NCBI GenBank assembly: GCA_019321725.1
Contig: JAGSPU010000063.1
Span: forward strand, 806,001 to 870,000
DNA length: 64,000 nucleotides
Reading direction: 5' to 3'
Source of the DNA: Paulownia fortunei
Taxonomy: Eukaryota > Streptophyta > Magnoliopsida > Lamiales > Paulowniaceae
Every line of letters starts with the position of its first letter. Position 1 is the stretch's first letter. The notes below the pieces were generated by a model, which had not been told where the DNA came from, made no database searches, and saw only the letters and a list, made by a program, of their open reading frames with translations. This document shows positions 25,901 to 37,600 of this stretch, piece after piece. The position numbers and the translations under genes are program-made.

Positions 25901-28900
25901 ATCTTTATTGCTCAAATTCACAAAAAGTTATAGAGCAATAAAAAATATAAGAAGTTCGCAACAAAACTATATAACAGAAGAGTCCGGTTAAGTATAAAAT
26001 AAGAAAGGCTTACATCCTTTTGACAAACCTTTTTCCTCAATTTTATCCAGGATTTATTTATCCGCCAATTTTTTGTTATGCTTTTTCAGGAAATATTCGA
26101 GTTTACTGCAGGATTAGACCTGCCTTAAATCCAGAGGTGCAAAATGTTATTGATTTTGTTGGAAAAGAGGGCTCTCTAGTGGTCATAGACCCAAAACCCC
26201 TAAAAGATGGAAAGAAAATTTTCCAATTTAATCGTGTGTTTGGTCCAACAGCCACTCAAGGTAATTGAGATTCTCTTGTATGTTGGAAAGGCTTGATCTT
26301 ATAGTTGCTTTGTGGATAATTAGATCTGATCTTTCAGACGAGGTTTTCAGAGACACACAACCTCTTGTTAGATCTGTAATGGACGGTTACAATGTCTGTA
26401 TTTTCGCTTATGGTCAAACTGGATCTGGAAAAACACATACTATGGTGAGTTTTATTCATAGTGCTGCAAATCCATACCTTTTTTCTTCTTGTATTTAGTC
26501 TACATATATTTATATGAATTGCTGGTGATTATGAAAATATTGCTTGCTCAATAAACACTTTCTGTTGATAGTACGGTCCTCCGGGTGGATCAGCCAAGGA
26601 GCTGGGAATCAGTTATTTGGCTCTTAATGATCTTTTTGGACTGTCTGACCAAAGAAAGGACATCACAAAGTATGAAATTCAAGTACAGATGGTTGAGATA
26701 TACAATGAACAAGTTCGTGATCTTCTTGCAGAAGATTCAGGCACTAGAAAATATCCTTTCACATTTACACATTCTATGGTCTACTTCATTATCATTGGAA
26801 GTTCATTTAGGTTGTGAAAACTGCATTGGGAAAGAATGAACAAATGCACTGTTTTTTATTCGTGATTTATGCATTTGCACGGAGTTGGTTTCTTAACTAT
26901 TAGTAAATTAGAGATCCAGAGTTGTGTAAGCAACAACAATAACTTGGCTCTTCCAGATGCTACATTGCATCCTGTGAAGTCCACAGTGGATGTCATAAAT
27001 TTGATGAAACTTAGTGAAGTGAACCGTGCAGTTGGTTCTTCTGCCATTAATATTAGAAGCAGTCGTTCACACAGGTTTTTCAATTTCTTAAGGTTATTAC
27101 ATATTCATTGTTGTCCTGACTAATTGGCTGCGAAAATAAGCATTACTTCTTTTGTGCAGTATATTGTCTGTCCATGTGCAAGGCGAAGATGCCTCTGGAA
27201 GCATACTTCGTAGCTGCCTCCATTTGGTGGATCTAGCAGGTAGTGAACAGATTGAAAAGTCGGAGGTTACTGGGGATGGACTCAGAGAAGCACCGCACAT
27301 AAACGACTCTCTTGCTTGTTTGGTAGATGTTATCACAGCCTTGGCGCAGAAGAACTCTCATATTCCCTACCGAAACAGCAAGCTCACTTTACTTCTGCAG
27401 AACTCTTTAGGTATTATGGTGCAAGTACTGTAATCAATATCTCAGCAATAATCTCAGCGAATGCCTAGACGATTTTATAACCCTGTGATATGAAATGCTT
27501 GTTTATATAGCAATAGTCTTTTCTTTTTCTTTCAAATAATAATTTCAATTATTTTCAAAGTGTGGTGCCATTTTATGCATTTGATGACATGGCAAGTGCA
27601 AGAGGATTGCACCACAGCGAAGCGCAATTCTATACAAGTTAATTTGTTGACACAATATACTGATTGTTGTTTTCATGAGCAGGAGGAAATGCAAAAACCT
27701 TGATGTTTGCTCATGTGAACCCAGAACGTGATTCTTTTGGAGAGACATTGAGTACTTTAAAATTTGCTCAGAGGGTCTCAACTGTAGAACTTGGTGCAGC
27801 TCGTGGAAATAAAGAGAGCAGTGAGGTATTAGAGCTTAAAGCACAGGTAGATAGCTTGCTTCTTTTTCTGGAAAGATCTATTAGTTGCTCATGCTGTCAG
27901 TCATTGATTTTGTGATTTGTTAGCATAATGAGATTGCTTCAAAATTTTACAGATAGAGAGCCTCAAAAAGGCATTGGGTAACAAGGAAGCCCAGACTCCT
28001 CTGACGAAAAAAATGAAGGAAGCAGCAAGAACACCATTTGAGAAACCTAAACAAATGACTGAGCGAACACCTCCACGCACCAGAAGGTTAAGCATTGAAA
28101 ATGGCAACACCATGGCACTGGAGAGATCAATAAATTATGATGACAAAAGGAGAGCCAAAACCCTTCTGTAAAACCTAAACAATTGACTGAGCAAACGCCT
28201 CCTCGCTCCAGAAGGTTAAGCATCGAAAATGGCATCACCATGCCACTGGAGAGATCAACAAATCATGATGACAAAAAGGGTGCCAAGACCCCTTCTGTAA
28301 AACCTATACAATTGACTAAGCAAACGCCTCCTCGTTCCAGAAGGTTAAGCATCGAAAATGGCATCACCATGCCACTGGAGAGATCAACAAATCATGATGA
28401 CAAAAAGGGTGCCAAGACCCCTTCTGCAAAAACTCGCTCTAGAAGATTAAGTCTAGAAGGGCCAAGAAATGCGCAGGACTCTGACCAGATGAAATTACCA
28501 GAAGTGAAAAGCAAGCCTATAAAGCCAGAAGTAAGGTGCTTGCAAAATCATAGTCAGCTTGAAGATGGAAAGTCAATCACAAAGATATGTGGACAACAAG
28601 AGAGTCGTGGATCTTTGCTGGACCTATCTAATCAAAGGGCTCCTCGGAGTCCATTAAGTTCTGCTCTCAAAAGTCCAGTGGTAAAAATTGATACAGCAAC
28701 AATGAAGGTTCCATCTTTTCAAATTCCCAAAACACCCGAACCACAAATAAAATCTAGGAATGAGATCCTAAGAGTGAGGCCAAATGACCATAACATCAGT
28801 TCAGAAATCCAGACACCTGGCTCGACTCGTGGAAAAGGATCTCAGATAAGAAAATCTCTTCGAACTATTGGGAAATTGATTAATGGGTCAGAGAAGAGGT

Positions 28901-29439
28901 ATGCAATTTTTTTCCTGCTCAGTATGCGGGTTGTTGCAATTTGTATGCAAATTATTCTCTTATAGAAAAAGATAGAATGGTATTAGCAAAGTTCAATTGA
29001 GGCTTCTTCTAAGCAATTCTGACACTTTATGTTGTTCAGTTTAATGCTGCTTCAAATTGACCTTTTTATAAATATGCGAATTACAGGAACCAACAGAAAC
29101 CAACTGAAGCAACGACACCGTTCAATGGGACCAGCGTCATACACAATGCAAAGTCACCTACTTCATCTAATGCAAGGGCCTTGAGGAGGCAGTCAATAAC
29201 TGGCATACAACCACCAGAAATGTCCAGGCGAACTTCTCTTGGAGGGGTTTCAACTGACTCTTGTGAGTGAAACTAAGACAACTCTTGCCATGCCAATTGC
29301 CATTTCGACACCAAACTTCAATTATGATCACACACGTCAATCTAACCTTTGTTTTTGTGCAGATGGAAATGAAAATAGGAATGCCAAGACACCCCCTCAA
29401 GTTCGTGCTTCAGCAAAGTTAACAAAACGCTGGCTTTAG
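19941..29439 (+). CDS. Kinesin-14 with N-terminal calponin-homology domain; two frame breaks
   Basis: Nineteen coding exons: 19941-20010, 20557-20714, 20817-20963, 21050-21305, 21803-21894, 21987-22058, 23046-23147, 23818-23892, 25357-25438, 25743-25840, 26090-26260, 26338-26444, 26572-26750, 26904-27074, 27160-27410, 27683-27846, 27953-28898, 29087-29262, 29363-29439. With both breaks allowed for, they sum to about 1130 residues. The CH domain is at about 24-155 ([28 protein letters not shown]). A coiled coil follows, then the neck [13 protein letters not shown] just before the motor, as in minus-end-directed kinesin-14. The motor (about 385-725) has P-loop GQTGSGKT, switch I NIRSSRSH and switch II DLAGSE. 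The tail carries three 43-residue repeats. Exon 10 (about 25800) has two extra bases (frame hits TGA at 25835), and the first tail repeat lacks one C at 28161-28163 (TAA at 28169). CH-kinesin-14 proteins link microtubules with actin in plants. Either a pseudogene or assembly error. Confidence 0.88.
26751..26903 (+). other. Candidate U12-type (AT-AG) intron in the kinesin motor region
   Basis: No GT donor fits the conserved junction after EDSGTRK. The exon ends at ACTAGAAA and the next bases are ATATCCTTTC, the U12-type 5' splice consensus. At the other end TTTCTTAACT (26889-26898) matches the U12 branch-point consensus, 7-8 bases before the acceptor TATTAG (ends 26903). Splicing restores the frame into [11 protein letters not shown], which continues the motor domain. 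The short branch-to-acceptor distance is the main weakness. Confidence 0.65.
28052..28437 (+). repeat. Three 129-base tandem repeats in the kinesin tail exon
   Basis: Units are 28052-28179 (128 bases, one short), 28180-28308 and 28309-28437 (129 each, 43 codons). Each encodes a [16 protein letters not shown] core followed by LERS and DDK(K/R). A fourth partial core (RSRRLSLEG) follows. Unit 1 lacks one C of the CCCC run found in units 2 and 3, which shifts the frame. Confidence 0.95.
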
Positions 29440-32196
29440 AATCATTAGACTACTTGAACAGGGTAGGTTTGCTTTGACTCGAAGCATACTAGAAGAAGTT
29501 GACATTTGTTTTTGGAAACAATTTTACTGAACTTCAAGGTTCCTTTCTGACAAGTTAACTAAAACTAGTTGTTATACAGTCATTCTTGTACAGACAACAG
29601 AGAGGGAGAAAAAGAATGAATTATTGATTTCCTGGACCATAATCAATGATACAATATTCCTATCACTGTAGGCATTGTTTATGAGATTTTGATGAAAAAC
29701 AAGATATCATATGTTGAAATGTTCCCAGAAGAACTTTGATAAAGAGAAGCTACTCACTTCATATATTTCTTGTCCCTGTTGGAGTTAGTTGTCACAAAGA
29801 AATGTCCAAAATGAAAGCAGTGCCATGTGAGTAGCACTTACTTTTAATTTCAGAAGTACCTCACAACCAAAAGTCCATAATTGTTTGCTTCTTTTTCTTT
29901 TTCTATTTTTATTTTGAGTAATAAAAAAATGCATTAGAGATATAATTCTCTGTTTTATATTGAAGGCAGGAAGGGAAAAAAAGAAAAGGAATCATCTAAC
30001 ATGTTCAAAATTCGAAATAAGCGACAGTACCCGAAAAAAAAGTTCAGTTACTATAACCTCCATTATTGAGTTTTCTAAGAACAAAAAGTTTGTAATACAT
30101 AGATTTATAAAACATATACGTGCTGAAATATTTACTCGTACATTTGACTGAGAAAACTTGAAAGTCCCTAAAAATATAAAAATTCTAGTCCAATTAAGTT
30201 TGACTGAATTCAATTTAATTCAAGTTAATTACATGGCAGGTAAATTACAATTTGCTAGGTAATTGGTGTATAATATAAAGCAAGTGACGAATCACGTCAT
30301 AAGTATTATTTATCGATTAAATTTGACTAAACCTAATATGTAAAAATCTATTATTTAGAATTTTAAGTATTATTTGTTATATAATTGATTAAATTTGACT
30401 AAACTTGATATGTAAAAACCCATTATTTAGGATTTTAAACATTTAGCAATCGCCTAAAGATAACAACCCCCAAAAATAAATAAATAATAATAATAAAAAT
30501 GAAAATAATGTTTGAATATAGAAACTTAATCATGACTTGAATCCCTTAAATAGATATGGCTGCTGCAAAATGGAGTCATCTGCAGGCAAAGTAAACATGT
30601 GCAATTTATACAGGTTATCTAAGTCTAGTAATTAATTTTTTTTATCTTTGTAAATTATAAATTGCATCAAAATTGAGAAATGTTACCGGATAGTACAACA
30701 AATTGGGACCTGGAAATCTCTCCAAAAACTGACACTTTTGCAGACTTAATTCATTGGATAGTCAATTTCCAGAAGTGTACTTGTGGCAGTATTTAGATGC
30801 TTAAAATCAAATAAAAACAAATTGCTGTGCCTCTATGACTAGATACATCCTTTTCATCTTTGGAACCCATCAATAAAAGAAAATATAATATATTCTTCAA
30901 TTTTACACCTATTTTCAAAATATTTGAGAAGATATTGAAGTTAATAATTTTAGTTCTATTGGAACTTAATTATATAAAGAAATTAACTTACATTAAATAA
31001 ACTATAAAATGACAATTGAATTCTATATAAACAATAATTTTTATTTAATAAATTAACATTAATGATAATTAAAAATAAATAGTTTTTAAATAATTAATAG
31101 TTGAATAAAAAGTTAGAATGACCTTTAAGTAAAATGATAAATTCATTTGAAATCGATACTAAGCGAGTAGATTGGAAATATTTTGAGATGTTATACAACT
31201 TTTTTTTAAATTTGAAAAAATAGTCACATAGTTTAAAAATAAAAACAGCCTCCACACAAAGGACCAAAATGATTGGACCATGATCATTTACTAAAAGCAC
31301 AAATCTCAATAAATCACAAAATCATATATATGGGTTGACGCTATCTAATGCCTAAAGATTAAAGAAATTCCCGTCTTATTGTATATTCTCATTCTTATTA
31401 GCTTGCCTATTCTTTTTACAGTATTTTTTATTCTTTAAATGATTTCTTTCACATTAGTCTCATAACTATTATTTACTATGACAATTCGTAATTGATCTAA
31501 CTTGAATTAGTTGTCTTATATTATTGAACTCAAAACATTTAAAATTTCAATATTTTCTCAAATATTAGCAAACAGGGGTAAAAATGAAAAGTAAAATATA
31601 TTTTCAATAGTTTAAAGGGGCAAAGTGTTGCATGCATATAGTTGAGGGGGGGCAAAGTAAAATTCACCCTAAAATTCCATCCCATTTAGAACATTTCCAG
31701 AAGGGTCAATCCACAAGCTGAGAACATTTGTTCAAGTGAAATATTGAATTTAGAGGATTTTTCTTGCCAAACGGATGACAAGGGCTTCTCATTTTTCTCC
31801 TTCAATATCTAATTGACGTCTCAAAGGAGAATCGAATCTTCACCGAAAGTCACTAACTTCATTGGTTCAAGAAACTTACCCTTTTCAGCCAGCAGCCATG
31901 AGCAGCTCATAGCTGCATCAAGTCAATGAGTTGGAGAAAGTTGTTTATTAAGGGGCCTTTCAAGCCTTGCAGTTGGACCTCTAAGAAGCACATTTACATG
32001 CCTAAAGCGAGTAATTTTTTTCTGAAGTTCCTTTCAGTGTACCAAAAAAGAAGCTCATTGCTTGTGCTATTTGATGTACAAAATAACAATACACTAGTCT
32101 TTACAACCATTTCTTGGTTCTGTAGTTACTGATTTACAAAAGTGGGACACTACCCTAAAGAATGTGTTAGAAAAAGGACTTAAGAAAGATGAGAAG
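29440..32196. other. Intergenic region between kinesin and GT61 genes
   Basis: AT-rich; contains the kinesin 3' untranslated region, a two-copy tandem repeat of about 71 bases (30304-30440, TTGATTAAATTTGACTAAAC-type core) and short ORFs without recognisable motifs. No RNA gene seen. The genes on the two sides converge here. Confidence 0.5.
30304..30440. repeat. Two-copy tandem repeat, period about 71 bases
   Basis: Both copies contain GATTAAATTTGACTAAAC, then TATGTAAAAA, then ATTATTTAG-ATTTTAA, in the same order with a few differences. Confidence 0.8.
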
Positions 32197-34531
32197 TTAC
32201 TGTGATTGACGACGTAACCGCCCATTCTTCCTAGCTAAGGAGTAGTAGTAGGCACGAAGCAATCGCTTTTGAAATCTTCTAAGATCCAACCTCACAGTTT
32301 GACGGTCAAGATAGATCTTCTTTGTGAATTCCCATCCTTTACGGTTAACACTGCTCGGATCCATCAGAATGGGATCGTTTTTTTGTAGTCATCGTACAAT
32401 GAGCTCTCTTTAGGAAGGATTTTGTAGCCAATGTACCTTAAACCAAATTTTCCAGCCGGTTCCCCATAGTAAGTTTCCGCTGCCCATTCTGTACCAAGGG
32501 GTATGACTTGGATGAATACGGAACCAGGCTTCATGAAGAGGAAGTGAGTCATGGCAGCACCATGGACCCCAACCATAACATCACTTGAGTTAAGGACTCG
32601 ATAGATTTTTGCAAGCTCGGTGGTTCTTTGAGGCCTCAAAACTTCCACTAGGAACCCAATATCCTCTGCAATTTTCACCAATGAATCTTCATTGGTTATC
32701 GCTCTTGAACCATTCCTAGATACTATAACCAGTTTAGGTTTACTTAAATCTCTCTTTTCTGTTGTTGTCTGCACTGCATTAACCAATGGTTGTGACATTG
32801 CCAATTTCTCCATGCTCAACTGAGCTTCACGTTCCTCATCCTCGAGGAGACCTCTAATACGAGGCCAGTAGGCTCGGTCCAACAGATCATGAAAGTCTCC
32901 CACAGTCTTATTGCCTTCCATCAGCGAAGCATCAACAGTAAGCTCATCGTGGATTCTTAAGCCAATAATGGCTTCAGGGAAGCAGTGGATCCTTTTATCC
33001 CCACTAAAATCTATAGCTGGAAAATCTGAGAGTTGAGACAGTATGTCACCATACTTCATGATCCACCAATTATGATATTCAAGAATGACAAACACAACCT
33101 TCTTGTTCAGATGCTGAGAAGTGATGTATAGAGGCAAAATCCCATCATTGAATTCGTGGTAAAGATTACCCGTATAGCCTCCAGTTGAGAAGAAAACAGC
33201 AGGGACTTCGTGCTGGACATCACACCTGTTATGAATGCCAGGGTCTCTTTTCACAATGAGGTCTAATTCGTCAACTGTGTCCATCACATTGGTTTCCCAT
33301 TTTCGAGTATATGGCCTAATCTTTTCGTGCTGGATCGCCACTGCCTCATCATCACCACCTCAGATAGGCCCGAAACATAATCACTCAAACCATTGGTATG
33401 GTAGAGAATGACAGACGAGGAGGCAGCGTGGGTACTTACATCCCCTCTCATTATACATATATCCGATCTTATACTACTTCTGTCACAACAAATAGTACCT
33501 GCATTAAGAATATGTCTGTGTCACAACTCAAATGACCAAAATAATCCCTTCTTTATATAGTGGTATTAACATAAAACTACAGCAGAACAGAAGAAAAAGT
33601 TAATTATAATGTTGTCAGCCTGATTAATCACTATAATCTCAAGGGTGTAATTATCCTACCCCGCTATAATAGGAACCCAAATTCCCGCCCCCGCTCCCCC
33701 ACGCGTTCAAATCCACAAACATCATATGGGGCCAAGAAAGAGAATAAAAGTGAGGAAAAAAAATTAAAAAGAGAAAAGGGAAACTCAAATACACACAAAT
33801 CTCAGAATGGAAAATGCAAAAACACTGGTTAAGAAGGTAGAGATCATTTTCATTACCATCTTACTACTGTTATATTCTTAGCGTAGTCAAATACCACAAA
33901 AATAAAAAAAAAAAAACACAACAAAAGTAAATCTTTTTCAGCCATTGTAGATCAGTTTCAAAAATAGAAACTTAAGTTATTGGAAAAAAGATCATATCTT
34001 TCTCATTTCGTCCACCATATCATGAACATAAATATAAAGGAAACACGTCAAAACTCACACCACCTTCCCCACCAGCACACACATAAAAGAAGGCGACCAA
34101 AGATTTAAAACAGAGCAAGCGCTAACTAACCATTAGGAACAGAGGAGCAAAGGAAACCATTTACATCAGTTTCAGAACCAAGGCCTTCTTTATTAGCCCC
34201 AAAAGAGTCTGCAAAAACAAGAAGACAATAAACATCCATAAATCAAGGAAGAAAAACATTTATTCCTAGAAAACAACAGGGAAAAAGACTTACAAAGCAA
34301 GGAGAAGTTGGAGTCGGAGGACAAGAACAAGGGTGCTAAAATGAAGCTGCAAGAAACGAGAGAAAGGAAAATGAAATACAAAAACTTGGGCTTGGCTATT
34401 TTGTTGCTGTAAGCAGAGTTTCCACATATTAAGCCAAAAGGGTCTAGGCCTGACTCTTCATCTTCATCAACCATGTAGTCTTTGCTTTTCTTCCACTGGC
34501 TATACAGATTTTTTCTCTGGTACTTCACCAT
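32197..34531 (-). CDS. GT61-family glycosyltransferase (DUF563), two one-base frame breaks
   Basis: Three exons on the minus strand: 34531-34294, 34208-34131 and 33498-32197; about 539 residues if both breaks are allowed for. Exon 1 encodes a basic cytosolic tail and one membrane segment at about 50-71 (FLYFIFLSLVSCSFILAPLF), giving the type II topology of Golgi transferases. Exon 2 ends in CSSVPNG, exon 3 continues GTICCDRSSIRSDICIMRGD. The DUF563 core follows, with KIRPYTRKWE, FFSTGGYTGNLYHEFNDGIL, the strongly conserved GVHGAAMTHFLFMKPGS and GLRYIGYKI, then the C-terminal GWEFTKKIYLDRQTVRLDL. Plant GT61 enzymes add arabinose or xylose side chains to xylan; the exact donor and acceptor here cannot be read from sequence. 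Breaks: one G missing at 33358-33359 (before DDEAVAIQHEK) and one A missing from the A7 run at 32378-32384, which causes a premature stop at 32364. Conservation on both sides argues for assembly errors or a very young pseudogene. Confidence 0.85.
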
Positions 34532-34626
34532 TCTTTTATTTTCTTTCAGAAAGCTTTACAGAAACAAAGAAGAAACGGAAGAAGAAAACAGAGGGAGGTT
34601 TATAAGAACAGTTGTAAAGGAGATAG

Positions 34627-34639
34627 CTTTATAGTATAG
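34627..34639 (-). promoter_or_regulatory. Candidate TATA box of the GT61 gene
   Basis: On the minus strand CTATACTATAAAG lies about 95 bases upstream of the ATG at 34531, ahead of a CT-rich leader. Confidence 0.4.
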
Positions 34640-37600
34640 AGAGAAAAGAGAATATGGGTATGTCTGGTTTGCTCAAGGAAAGGAAGGTGTTTGTGCCTTC
34701 TGGGGTGGGGCTCTGTTTATTCTTGGAAACAGAGAGAGAGAACCTATTTATGCTGTCAAGGAGTTGTATAAGGAAAGTAGGCTTATTTGATTTCTATTCT
34801 CATTAAAAGATTATTAAAAGAAAATAAAGTTTGTATATTTATTAGAAAAGTAAGTTGGAGGACTTTTGAACTAAGAAAAAGGACCTGGTACTAAATGGTT
34901 AGCTAGCCTATGATAATTCTTCATAATTAAATAATATCATAGTTTAATCTTAAATATGCAAAAAAAAAAAAAAGAGGAAACGTACACTATAAACATAATT
35001 TTAATTTTTTTTCCTTTTTTTAACAAACAGTAACAAAAGAGTGATCTATTTTAGATAATTTATGCTTTATGTATGTTAAAAAATAACTCCAAGAAAACTT
35101 GTGTTTTTTACTAGGGGTGACAGTCAATGATCTATTATTTTAATATTTTTTTTATGTTCAAATTATGAAGAGGATGATGAAGAGGGTTCAACGCGGTGTT
35201 GGAGGCTGCAAGTGCAATTAGATTAAGTAACATGCATAACAAGGGACAGCTATTGTCTTTGAGGCATTTTATGGACCATTCTTGAATTATCAAAATAAAT
35301 AAATAAATAAAGGAAAATCCCTTTTGTGGGATAAAAGGAAATAAAGAAAAACTCGTGTCTCAATCGAATTAGTGAAAAGTTGTACACAAGGCAACCTAGC
35401 TTAAATTTCTTGTTTTTCTCCACTATTGTGAAATTGAGGCTGTGTTACCCCAAAAAGAAATTAAAATTTGAGTCTACCTTTGGATTTAGTTTTGGAAATT
35501 TATGGTGGAAAATGTGTTTTAATAATTTGGGAATGAGATTCCTTCAATATTTATGTCAGAGTAAAAAGATATTTAGAATTATTAGGATAATATATTTAAT
35601 CAATTATGTTGACATATTCATTTGATACTTCATTTTGAGAAAATATGATTGGTTTACGGTTTTAAAATGTAATCTTAAAATATGTGCTGTTTTTGAAAAT
35701 AAATTCAAAAAGTATTTTTATTTAAAAAAAGAACAAAATTAACACATTTAGACATGAAAAATTGTAAATAGTAAAACAATTTCACTACAAATTAGGAATG
35801 GGATATATCTTCCTTTTGAAGGTAATGTAATTACAAACCAAAGTACCAAACCCTTGTAAAATTTCTCATGTGGAATAATGTTATTTGTTGAGAAAACTAA
35901 TGAAGTTTCCTTGGATTATACGAGATGGGGATAAAACCAAAGGGGATCACATTAGTCAATAAGAAATTCATTGAAGAATTATGGCAATAATTTTTCTGAA
36001 GTAAAACTATCATTTTCCCTTTGTTGAAATTTGAATGTGTTGAACCTTATCCATAATTAATGTGCTGACTAAGTGCTTTTGTGAGCTGATTAGTCATGCA
36101 CTAAGTATTATCAAGACTAGTTAAGTGATGACGAGTTGGAATAAAAAATTTTTAAATAAAATTTAAAAATATGTATTTAAAATAAAGAAAAACTCTTTGA
36201 AATTGCTAAACTCTATATTATTATTTTAAAATTATTATAATTCAGGACACTTGTTTACATACGATTCAAAAATCCTAGGCCGAATATGCGAAGGCAACGG
36301 ATTCAAACTTATAAAACAATGATATAATAAAATAAAAAAATATCAAATCTATTAAAAACACTAAATTGAATTTTAAAATGATAAAAATGACCTCCTATAA
36401 AGTAGATTAAATAGGTACCACAATTGAACATGAGAATATAATCGTTGCTCAATTATATAGAAAGAATTAAATTTTGAGAGGAAAATATGTTTTATATCAT
36501 AAACCTAATAAGGAGTACCATTAAAGGCTACATGTTTATAATTTCCTTCACTACTTATAAATTAAAATTTAAATTATTTGAATTTCTAATAAACCAAATC
36601 ATGCCAAATCAAACTTTTCATGATCCAAACTCTGTCAAAATTTATTCACCTCTTCTTCTTCAACCAAAATTCAGCAATTTTTAAAAAACTTGGGAGAATT
36701 TGATCAGTTAGGTTTGGTTGGCATGTAAAGTATATTATGTCACTCCTAAATATATACACACACGTGTGTGTGTGAAGAAAAAAATCTTGAAACACGACTT
36801 CTACAATGGGCTAAAACGTTAGTTATCTTAGGTTCGGCGTGAAATGGGGGATAGGTTGTTTTATCCAAGTTCTTGTCTTAATTTCAATCCCAGACGAGAA
36901 TCTCGATACAGCACAGGATTACAATAATAGTTTTGTTTAATAATTTAAAGGATAAAGCAAAAGAAAAGAGTGACACTGTAAAAAGAAGGTTTAGCAGTCC
37001 AAGACCACCAATGCAAACAAGAGGACGTGGGAAAAATTTCTTTTATTGCTTATTGGAATTAAATTATTAATTTATTTTCACGTATTCGTTTTTTAATTGA
37101 AGCATATTATGAAAGATTATAATATTCGACAACCCACTTTGGATAATAATACAATTAAAATATAAAATTAAAATCGAGATCTAAAAATATTATTTGATAT
37201 TTGATATTTTTGTTTATGCCATATTTGATAGTCTTTTTTGCACGTCGATGCTTTCTTTTTTATTTTATGTTTTTGCTAAACAAAAAATAAAACCTTGACT
37301 CAAATTATATTGGTTGAAATTTCATAATGGTAAGAACTTTTAAATAAGACCCATAAGAAGTTCATGTATTTTTTTTCAATTACACAATATTATAATTTTT
37401 GTTATTTATTTATTTATTTATTATAGCTATTTAGCTATAGATATAATTCTACAGTGATAATAGTTTAATTTAAAAAAATCTAAACTGCGTAGCAATATAA
37501 ATAGGAAGTGGGAAAGTGAAAATAGATTAATTGAGATTAAAGTTTATGGCAAAATATAAATAAAGTAAAATTAAGTCAGTCATAAAGCAATGGAAGAAGC

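Noticed and set aside
28047..28241. Antisense ORFs across the kinesin tail repeats
   Set aside because: They only reflect the 129-base repeats read on the opposite strand.
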